Shown one piece after another: positions 20,901 to 27,483 of a stretch of DNA of 53,296 nt; position 1 is the stretch's first letter, and every line of letters begins with the position of its first letter. The notes beneath the pieces are model-generated. The model searched no databases and was not told where the DNA came from. It saw only the letters and a list, made by a program, of their open reading frames with translations. The DNA is from Rhodopseudomonas palustris (GTDB lineage: Bacteria; Pseudomonadota; Alphaproteobacteria; Rhizobiales; Xanthobacteraceae), in the NCBI GenBank assembly GCA_016215605.1, contig JACRJB010000072.1, positions 1 through 53,296 on the forward strand. The letters run 5' to 3'. Made by a program: the position numbers and the translations under genes.

Positions 20901-21434
20901 GGCGCTGTCCGGCGCGGCGGCGGCCTGCAGCAGCACCGCGAGGCTGGCGCGCTGCATCAGCTCGGCCTGGTCGCGATCGTCCAGCACGGTGAAGCGCGCC
21001 GGGACATTGGCCTCGAACGGAAACTGCTGCAGCAGCCGCGTGCACAGCGCGTGGATGGTCTGCACCTTCAGCCCGCCCGGCGTCTCCAGCGCGCAGGCGA
21101 ACAGTTTTCGCGCCTGCGCCAGCAGCGACGGGCCGACGGTCTTGATACCAGTCAGACGGATCGCATCGGCAAGCTGAGTATCATCCAGCGTCACCCAGCG
21201 GCCGAGCGTGGTGAACACGCGCTCCGCCATATTGGCGGCGGCCGCCTTGGTGAAGGTGATACACAGGATGCGTTCCGGCGGCACGCCGTCGAGCAGCAGA
21301 CGGATCACGCGCTGCACCAGCACATGCGTCTTGCCCGAACCGGCGTTGGCCGAGACGAACACCGACGCGCTCGGATCGGACGCGAGGATCTGCCGCTCGC
21401 GCGCCTGATCCGGAATGATGCGCGGCCCGCTCAT
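17937..21434 (-). CDS. addA: Double-strand break repair helicase-nuclease AddA
   Basis: 1165 aa UvrD-like helicase of the alphaproteobacterial AddA type. Walker A is in FVSANAGSGKTHVLVQR near residue 25, and ILCITFTKAAAANMAERV is motif Ia. HVLIDEAQDTSP is motif II, VFAVGDEKQSIFSFQGA motif III, and VRVMTVHGAKGLEAPVVF motif V. The C-terminal RecB-like nuclease shows VLIVDYKTNHA. With AddB it resects double-strand ends for RecA loading. The ATG at 21434 overlaps the addB stop (ATGA); the frame upstream to 21515 is addB shadow. Confidence 0.97.
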   Translation of the reverse strand: MSGPRIIPDQARERQILASDPSASVFVSANAGSGKTHVLVQRVIRLLLDGVPPERILCITFTKAAAANMAERVFTTLGRWVTLDDTQLADAIRLTGIKTVGPSLLAQARKLFACALETPGGLKVQTIHALCTRLLQQFPFEANVPARFTVLDDRDQAELMQRASLAVLLQAAAAPDSAAGKALSLAMTSAADITFREVVQEACMSRDRFLGWVAQAGGVDGAMAQLSATLGVAPDDSCAAVDRDIVDGPYLPRARWSDSAAVFDGGSKTDADQAQRLRDALAARDTAQLEKYLELFFTKEAKLRKSFATKKIADPMPGFGEDLKREGERLEALLERRRALLMRERTRALLVIAADVAGRIAREKQDRGLLDYDDLIDKTLAMLDSGASSWVHFKLDRGVDHVLIDEAQDTSPKQWDIVAHLIAEFTAGEGARDGIKRTVFAVGDEKQSIFSFQGAVPKEFAERRDELQRRFHGAGLNFEKVSFNYSFRSGATILHSVDHVFRDPEIYRSIHADTSYPLHQALNDAGPSLIDLWPLELPDDKQSMEGWRAPFDAVSETSPEVRLADKVRAEIAALIAEGTMTGSVGARRRLSFGDVLILVRRRGSAFDAVIQALKRGGIPVAGADRLKLTEHIAIIDLMNLADALLLPQDDLALAVALKSPLFGLDDDDLFRLAWRRKGSLRAALRDKAAGDAKLTVALQRLDACAAKALTETPFGFYAWLLGGDGARDSGRARILRRLGPEANDALDEFLELALAYEQKQAPSLQGFMAWLRAADTEIKRDMEISRDEVRVMTVHGAKGLEAPVVFLVDTTSSPADTQRLNLIRLPAGNAQPGAPSAMVWAGRKANDPRIVEQARAAMIAETEDEYRRLLYVAMTRAADRLIVGGCMPGNRNDVRALSWYDLISKGLEGSGLAMRAVPPPDGAVKRYCRPEDEVIEAAAPEHRIAASLPDLPDWLHQAAPAPRQPESLLRPSESDAADHRRLRRGESEAQRQRALQRGTLVHRLLQSLPDLPADGRADAAARYLARNAKDWSAEDRDALAARVLQVIADARFAAVFAPGSRAEVPIVGRLRRQDEPVLVSGQIDRLVVTGTEVLIVDYKTNHAPPATLAETPPAYLRQLALYRAVLARLYPQRIVRAALLWTEAPEIMEISAPALDAELAALTVA

Positions 21435-24400
21435 GCGCCGTCTCCCGCGCCGCCGGCGGCCGACCATTCCTTGATCCGCGCCAGATCGTCGTAGCGGCCG
21501 TAGCGCTGCGCCCACATCGACAGCACCAGCGCGTGATACGGCTGCGCCGCGTCGTCGAAGCGGCGGATCAGGCCGGTCAGCTTGGCGAGCGCTTCGGCCG
21601 CGGCGTCGTCCGGCTCTTGCGGCTCGTCCTTGCGCTCGATCTTGAGTTCGAGCACGCGCTCGTCGCCCGGCGGCGAGTTGCCGCTGAGCTTGACGTAAGT
21701 CAGCTCGGCCACCGACGCGCCGGCGTCGATGCCGTCGAAGCCGCCGGCGCGCAGGATCGCGGCTTCCAGCGTCAACTGCGGCGACAGCCCCATGCGCACC
21801 TGCTTGCCTGTCGGCGGGTTGCCGGTCTTGTAGTCGAGGATCGCGTAGTTGCCGTCGGCGCGATGCTCGATGCGGTCGGCGCGCGCCGACAGCACGAAGT
21901 TGCGGCCGCCGTCGAGCGGGATCGACAGCGAACCGCTACGCTCGGCGATGACGTGGCGCAAATGCGGGCGGCGGTCCTGCTCCCAATTGGCGAACCAGCC
22001 GGCGATGCGCAGGAAGCGCGGCCACCACAGCGCGCGCGCTTCGGGATGATCCATCAGCGGCGCGAAGTGTTTTTGGCCGATCTCGCGCAGCATCTGGGCC
22101 GGATCGTCCGGCAATTCGCCCGCGAAACGCTCGGTGAATTCGCCGAGCGCTTCGTGGATCGCCGAGCCGCGATCGGCCGCCGACAGCGGCATGTCGACCG
22201 GATCGAGCGGCGACAGGCCGAGGATGTATTTGGCGTAGATCGTGTAGGGATCGCGCAGCCAGTCCTCGATCGCGGTGACCGACAGCTTCAGCGGCCGCGC
22301 CTCGCGCGGCGGCGTCGGCGCCGGCTGCGCGATCGGCTTGACCTCGGCGGGACGATCGAGCGCCTGCGCGTAGTCGAGATACACCTGGCCGCGCTGCTTG
22401 AGCGTGCCCCAGCGCACCTTGCCGGCGACCGCTTCGAGCCGGTGCAGAAACCGCGACACCACCGCCGGCGCGCCGCCGACCTTGTTGGCGTGCGTCAGGA
22501 TCACTTCGTCGGCGCCGAGCGCCTGCGCGAAGTCGTGCGCCGACAGGCCGATGCGGCGCTCCGGCAGATCGAGCCCGAGTTCGTGGCGCATCGGCCGCGA
22601 CAGCCACGGATCGATCCGCGGCGCCGGCGGCCAGACGCCTTCGACCAGGCCGCCGAGAATGACGCGGTCATGGGTCGTCAGGCGGGCTTCGAGCGGACCG
22701 TAGATCCGCAGCGCCGCTTCGGCGAGTTCGGGGCGGCGTACGGTGATATCGCCGAACGCGGTCTCGAACACGTCGGGATAGTCGTGCGGCGGCACCGGCA
22801 CGCCGGCGCTGGGCTCGGCCTCGGCGAGATCATCGAACGCGCGCAGCAGCGCCGCGCCCTGCTGGCCTTCGAACGCGACCGCGATGCCGTCCGCATCGGC
22901 CGACAGCGCGGTGAGGACTTCGCGATGACGCTGGCCGAACACGCACAGATCGATCGGCTCCTTGCCGACGCTCTCCAGCGGCAGCAGCGCGGCGCGGAGC
23001 GCATCGATCAGCGCCTGCACCGCATCGAGCGCATCCTCGCCGAGCCGCGCACGCGGCTCCGACGGATGCAGCGCGCTGAGTTCGCCGCGTTTCAGCTTGG
23101 TGAGTTCGGCGCGGAACGTCGCGTAGTCCTTCAGCAATCCTTCGCAGCCGGGCGACGGCCGCGTGCCACGGAGCAGCGCCAGCTCCAGCGTTTCGATCTC
23201 GTGCCGCCAACCGTGAGCGGCGCGGCCGAGCCGCAGCAGCGGATGTTTCAGCAGCGCCAGCAGCGTCGGCGGCTCGCAGCCGTGCAGCGCGGCCTCGGCG
23301 GCGTGTCGGGCAAAAATGCCGGCCTGTGTGTCCATCAGCGAATCGCCGCCGGAATCGTCGACCGGCAGATTCCAGCGGCCGAGCGCGGCGACGACGCGGC
23401 GCGCCAGCGCGCGATCCGGCGTGACCAACGCGGCGGAGCGGCCGCGTTCGCGCGCCTCGCGCAGCGCCACCGCGATCGCCAGCGCCTCGATTTCGGAGTT
23501 CGGCGCTTCGATCAGCGTCAGGCCTTCGGTGCTTTCACTGATCAGTCGGTCGATGGCGGGATCGGCGAGACGATCGTGCCACGACGCCGTCGCCGCCGAC
23601 GGCCGCATCGCCTCGGACGCGAGCACTTCGCGGCCGTGACGGGAGGCTTCACCGAGGCGAACGACATCGCGGCGCTGCAGTCCCATCCGCGTCAGCAGGC
23701 CGTGCAGCGCGAATTGCGGATGGTTCGGCGACGGCGGCGAGATCAGCTGGCCTTGCTTGTCGTGCACGGCCCCGATCATCTGCCATGCCGCCTCGTCGAG
23801 TTCGGTGTCGAGCCCCGGCAGCACCACGGCGCCGTGCGGCAATTGGGCGATGGCCTGCAACAGCCGCGCGGTCGCCGGCATCGAGCCGGTCGACCCCGCC
23901 GCGATCACCGGACCGCCGCAATGCGCGGCGAGACGCTGAGCCTCGGCTTCGATCAACAGGTCGCGCCGTGCCGCCGGCTCGATCAAGTCGCTCTCGCGCA
24001 GATGCTGCGGCCACCAATGTCCGGCGATCTTGAGGAAATCCAGCGTCAGCTTCCAGTAGCGGTCGAAAGCGTCCGGCACCAAGCCGTCGAGCTTGGCCCA
24101 GTCGACGCCGCGCGTCGCCATGTCGTCGATCAGCCGCGCCAGATCGTCGGCCAGCGCCAAGGTCGACGCCGGGCCGCCGACCACCAGCGGCGACTGCAGC
24201 GGATCGCCGGGCTTCAGGCCCCTGGCCCAGGCGGCGATCAGCTGCGCCAGCAGCAGGCGGCGCGGCAGGCCGCCGAGCGCCGGCGGGATGTCGAGATCGG
24301 CCGCGCCCGACGCGGCCTGCGCGAATGCGAGTTCGTCCTCGTCGACATCGCCGAGCGGAACGATCCGCGGCAGCAGCACCGCATCGGTGCCGAGCACCTC

Positions 24401-24577
24401 GAGAAAGATATCGCGCGCCAGCCGCCCGGCGCGGCGGGTCGGCAGATACAGCGTCGCTTCGGCAAGCCGTTCGGGCTGCGCGCGGGCGTCGAAGCCCTCG
24501 ATCAGTGCGCCATCGACCAGCGCGGTGATCGTCGTGCGCAGGAACGGCGCGGAAGGCGGAACACTGAAAACGCGCAT
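21431..24577 (-). CDS. addB: Double-strand break repair nuclease subunit AddB
   Basis: 1048 aa, alphaproteobacterial AddB. The N-terminal half resembles an inactivated helicase (no GxxxxGK P-loop; the matching stretch reads IAAGSTGSMPA). The C-terminal nuclease has YAILDYKTGNPPTGKQ. The C-terminal half contains no cysteine, so the iron-sulfur staple of Bacillus AddB is absent. I chose the ATG at 24577 because AGGA lies at good spacing; an ATG two codons earlier has none. The stop overlaps the addA start. Confidence 0.95.
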   Translation of the reverse strand: MRVFSVPPSAPFLRTTITALVDGALIEGFDARAQPERLAEATLYLPTRRAGRLARDIFLEVLGTDAVLLPRIVPLGDVDEDELAFAQAASGAADLDIPPALGGLPRRLLLAQLIAAWARGLKPGDPLQSPLVVGGPASTLALADDLARLIDDMATRGVDWAKLDGLVPDAFDRYWKLTLDFLKIAGHWWPQHLRESDLIEPAARRDLLIEAEAQRLAAHCGGPVIAAGSTGSMPATARLLQAIAQLPHGAVVLPGLDTELDEAAWQMIGAVHDKQGQLISPPSPNHPQFALHGLLTRMGLQRRDVVRLGEASRHGREVLASEAMRPSAATASWHDRLADPAIDRLISESTEGLTLIEAPNSEIEALAIAVALREARERGRSAALVTPDRALARRVVAALGRWNLPVDDSGGDSLMDTQAGIFARHAAEAALHGCEPPTLLALLKHPLLRLGRAAHGWRHEIETLELALLRGTRPSPGCEGLLKDYATFRAELTKLKRGELSALHPSEPRARLGEDALDAVQALIDALRAALLPLESVGKEPIDLCVFGQRHREVLTALSADADGIAVAFEGQQGAALLRAFDDLAEAEPSAGVPVPPHDYPDVFETAFGDITVRRPELAEAALRIYGPLEARLTTHDRVILGGLVEGVWPPAPRIDPWLSRPMRHELGLDLPERRIGLSAHDFAQALGADEVILTHANKVGGAPAVVSRFLHRLEAVAGKVRWGTLKQRGQVYLDYAQALDRPAEVKPIAQPAPTPPREARPLKLSVTAIEDWLRDPYTIYAKYILGLSPLDPVDMPLSAADRGSAIHEALGEFTERFAGELPDDPAQMLREIGQKHFAPLMDHPEARALWWPRFLRIAGWFANWEQDRRPHLRHVIAERSGSLSIPLDGGRNFVLSARADRIEHRADGNYAILDYKTGNPPTGKQVRMGLSPQLTLEAAILRAGGFDGIDAGASVAELTYVKLSGNSPPGDERVLELKIERKDEPQEPDDAAAEALAKLTGLIRRFDDAAQPYHALVLSMWAQRYGRYDDLARIKEWSAAGGAGDGA

Positions 24578-24648
24578 GGACATCCTGATTCGCCGATCAG
24601 GCGATCATGCCATGCGGCGAAGCGGCACGGGAGAGGTGCCGCGGACGA

Positions 24649-25371
24649 TCAGGCGACGCTGGCCAGATAGGCGCGCTCGGCCGCCTCGACTGCATCCGGC
24701 GTGCCGACATGCATCCAGGTGCCGTCGAGCCGCAGCCCGAACAGCCGGCCCTGCTCGGCGGCGCGATCGAACATCGTGGTCAGCGAGAATTCGCCCTGCG
24801 GCGCGCCGGCGAAGATCGCCGGGCTGATGATCGCGACGCCCGCATAGACGAACGGCGTTACCTCGTTCTCCTTGCGCTTGCGCAAGGTGCCGTCGGCCGC
24901 CATCGCGAAGTCGCCCTTGCCCGCATAGCCGATGCTGCCGGCGGTCGGCGCCATCAGCAGCAGGATGTCCATCCGCGCCGGATCGAACGTATCCGCCAGC
25001 CGCGCCAGATTCGGCCGGACGCCGTCGATCCACAGCGTGTCGGCGTTGAGATGATAGAACGGCGCATCGCCGAGCAGCGGCAGCGCCTTCACCACCGCGC
25101 CGCCGGTGCCGAGCACCTGGTCGCGCTCGTCGGAGATGATGATGCGCGGGCTGGTCCGCGTCGTGACGTGATCGATGATCTGATCGGGCAGGTAGTGGAC
25201 GTTGACCACCGCTTCGGCGACGCCGGCGTCCGCCAGCCGGTCGAGCACGTGATCGAGCAGCGGCTTGCCGGCGACCGGCACCAGCGGCTTCGGCTTGTGG
25301 TCGGTGAGCGGCCGCATCCGCAGGCCGAAACCGGCGGCAAGAACCATCGCTTTCAAGGGTTGAACGGACAT
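24649..25371 (-). CDS. murU: Nucleotidyltransferase, probable MurNAc-1-phosphate uridylyltransferase
   Basis: 240 aa sugar-1-phosphate nucleotidyltransferase. The N-terminal signature AMVLAAGFGLRMRPLT and HKPKPLVPVAGKPL binds NTP. FYHLNADTLWIDG holds a metal-binding Asp, and GTWMHVGTPDAV closes the fold. With an AmgK-type kinase in the adjacent fusion gene, it is best read as MurU, which makes UDP-MurNAc from MurNAc-1-phosphate in cell-wall recycling and bypasses MurA (fosfomycin target). Related enzymes use glucose- or mannose-1-phosphate, so substrate rests on context. I chose the ATG at 25371, where the domain starts. Confidence 0.85.
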   Translation of the reverse strand: MSVQPLKAMVLAAGFGLRMRPLTDHKPKPLVPVAGKPLLDHVLDRLADAGVAEAVVNVHYLPDQIIDHVTTRTSPRIIISDERDQVLGTGGAVVKALPLLGDAPFYHLNADTLWIDGVRPNLARLADTFDPARMDILLLMAPTAGSIGYAGKGDFAMAADGTLRKRKENEVTPFVYAGVAIISPAIFAGAPQGEFSLTTMFDRAAEQGRLFGLRLDGTWMHVGTPDAVEAAERAYLASVA

Positions 25372-25545
25372 CGTCGCTCGTTGGTCGGATCGGATTCGTG
25401 CGGATCGGGGAATCGCACGCATCGATTGTATCACGCCGCTTCGAACGGTCTATCGGCGGTCACTGGGTATTCGTGAACCATGACGTCGATGCGACATCGG
25501 CCGGCACGCGGCGATTCGGCGCGACCGCTTTGCGCCGCGGCGGCC

Positions 25546-25860
25546 TTACGCAACCGCCGCGGGCGTGCGCGCGGCCTGTTTCTTCTTCTTGTCGTGGCGA
25601 AGGAAGCTGACGCCGATCTGGTCGCCATTGACCCAGCTCAGCTCGCAGCGGCGATAGGCCAGGCCGGTCGACGACAGCAGCAGAAAGAATTCCTTGAGGT
25701 TGAGCCCCTCGACCGAGCCCTCGATGGTCAGCTTGGCGCCGGTCTCGGACACGTCTTCGAGCAGACACGGCCGACGCCAGGTTCCGTCGATCGCCATCAT
25801 CTGCGCCCGGATTCCGCGCTCGAACACGACGCGTCCATCCTTGTTACGTTCGACAGCCAT
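25546..25860 (-). CDS. PilZ-domain protein
   Basis: 104 aa single PilZ-like beta-barrel. The second c-di-GMP motif is clear as EDVSETGAKL (D-x-S-x-x-G). The first (RxxxR) is not exact: the N-terminus reads ERNKDGR, then FERGIR. Binding of c-di-GMP is therefore uncertain. The C-terminus is basic (RHDKKKK). AGGAACC upstream of the ATG at 25860 supports this start. It sits between murU and tsaE/amgK in the same orientation, with gaps of about 175 and 105 nt. Confidence 0.85.
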   Translation of the reverse strand: MAVERNKDGRVVFERGIRAQMMAIDGTWRRPCLLEDVSETGAKLTIEGSVEGLNLKEFFLLLSSTGLAYRRCELSWVNGDQIGVSFLRHDKKKKQAARTPAAVA

Positions 25861-25965
25861 AGCGGTTCCTTCGCCTCGATCCAGCGACCACCTTGCGTAG
25901 CTCCTGGGGAGACTACGAAGCCTAGCCAAGTACCGGCTAACAACGCGTAAATTCGATCGCTCAAA

Positions 25966-27483
25966 TCAGACCGGGGCGGGGACGTTGGCCTGATACCAAG
26001 TGCGGAACTCGGTCAGCGACGGATGCGCCAGCGATCGCCCCAGATAGGTCCAGATCCGCGGCTGATGCCGCAGATAATGCGGCTTGCCGTCGCGCCGGTT
26101 GAGCCGTGCGAAGGTGCCGAGCAGCCGCGTGTTGCGCTGCGCCGACATCACCGCATAGAGCCGGGCGAAGCCGGCCGGATCGAACTCCGGATCGGCGGCG
26201 AGCCGCGCCTTGAGGTAGCGGCCGAACAGCGCCAACTCGAGCGCTTCGGGCACGTCGATTCGGGCGTCCTGCAGCAGCGACACCAGGTCGTAGGCTTCAG
26301 GTCCGAGCACCGTGTCCTGGAAGTCGATCACGCCGACGCGGGCAATGCCGCTGCGCTGGTCGAGCCAGATCAGGTTCGGCGAGTGATAGTCGCGCAGCAC
26401 CCAGCTCCGCTTCGCGCCGGCGACGCCATCGAGCAGCCGTCGCCACATCGCGGTGAATTCGCCGCGCTGCGCGTCGGACGCCGGCGCGCCGCGGTCCGGC
26501 AGATACCATTCCGGCATCAGCGAGACTTCGATCAGCATCGCCGCGGTGTCGAACACCGGGATCGCATAGTCCTCCTGCGGCAGCGGCAGGGTCTTTGGCA
26601 GCGTCTCGCCGTGCAGCGCCGCCAGCATGTCGGTCGCGGCCTGATAGCGCTCGGCGATCGGCGCCGGCGGCGTGCCTTCGACGAAGCCCGCGCCGCCGAA
26701 ATCCTCGGTGATCAGAAAACCGGATTCGAGATCGGCGTGATGGATCGCGGGCGCCGAGAAACCGCGCGCGCGCAGCCCGTTGGCGATCGCGACGAACGGC
26801 CGGACGTCTTCGGCGAGGTGCACCGCGGCGCTGTAGCTCTTGCCAGCGTACAGCGCCGGTCCGTCCGGCCGGCGCGGCGCATTCATCAGGATCAGCGAAG
26901 CATCGTCCTTGAGCAACCGCGCGTAGGACCGCGTCGACGCGTCGCCCGGCATATGGCGGCGATCGGCGTCGGCGTAGCCGGACGTCTCGATGAAACTGCG
27001 CAACGCCGCCAGCCGCTCGACCTGCGCCGCAGCTTTGCCGTGACCGGTGATCTCGGCCGCCCGCGCCAGCGACCCCAACGCCGGCCGATGGCTGAGCGCG
27101 ATGTCTATACGGTCGGTCGGCATCGCGCCGGGGGCGCGTTCCGGCCATTCGATCAGCGCCACGGTGCCGTCCGGCAGCGGGTCCAGCCCGATCTCCTCGA
27201 GCTCGGACGGATCCTCTACGCGATACAGATCGGCATGCAGCAGCGGAAACGGCGGCAGCTCGTAGCTCTGCACCAGCGTGAAGGTCGGGCTCGGCACTTC
27301 GAGTTCGTCGTCGCCGGCGAGATAGCGGATCAGCGCCCGCGCCGCGGCGGTCTTGCCGGCGCCGAGATCGCCGGACAGCGTCACGACGTCGCCGGGGCCG
27401 ATCAGCAAGGCGACTTCGGCCATCAGCCGCGCGGTCGCCGTCTCGTTGGCGAGCGCGACCGAGAATGTCGCCGGCCCGGTCAT
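25966..27483 (-). CDS. tsaE: Fusion of TsaE (tRNA t6A ATPase) and AmgK-type cell-wall sugar kinase
   Basis: 505 aa with two domains. Residues about 1-150 are TsaE: Walker A SGDLGAGKTAAARAL at 37-51, SPTFTLVQSY, LLHADLYRV and LIEWPERAP. TsaE drives the TsaBD complex that makes t6A37 in ANN-decoding tRNAs. Residues about 165-505 are an aminoglycoside-phosphotransferase-like kinase closest to AmgK: GDASTRSYARL, catalytic loop LRDYHSPNLIWL, metal-binding VIDFQDTVLGPEAYDL. AmgK phosphorylates MurNAc/GlcNAc at C1 and feeds MurU, encoded two genes downstream. The ATG overlaps the divL stop (ATGA). Fused forms occur in alphaproteobacteria; the two activities have no obvious metabolic link. Confidence 0.92.
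   Translation of the reverse strand: MTGPATFSVALANETATARLMAEVALLIGPGDVVTLSGDLGAGKTAAARALIRYLAGDDELEVPSPTFTLVQSYELPPFPLLHADLYRVEDPSELEEIGLDPLPDGTVALIEWPERAPGAMPTDRIDIALSHRPALGSLARAAEITGHGKAAAQVERLAALRSFIETSGYADADRRHMPGDASTRSYARLLKDDASLILMNAPRRPDGPALYAGKSYSAAVHLAEDVRPFVAIANGLRARGFSAPAIHHADLESGFLITEDFGGAGFVEGTPPAPIAERYQAATDMLAALHGETLPKTLPLPQEDYAIPVFDTAAMLIEVSLMPEWYLPDRGAPASDAQRGEFTAMWRRLLDGVAGAKRSWVLRDYHSPNLIWLDQRSGIARVGVIDFQDTVLGPEAYDLVSLLQDARIDVPEALELALFGRYLKARLAADPEFDPAGFARLYAVMSAQRNTRLLGTFARLNRRDGKPHYLRHQPRIWTYLGRSLAHPSLTEFRTWYQANVPAPV

Noticed and set aside
21533-24670. 1045-codon open frame antisense to addB
   Set aside because: It mirrors addB exactly, is rich in Arg, Gln, His and Gly as GC-rich antisense frames are, and resembles no family. 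The same applies to long frames opposite katG (44723-46843), divL (27465-29996), folC/trpA and ubiB.
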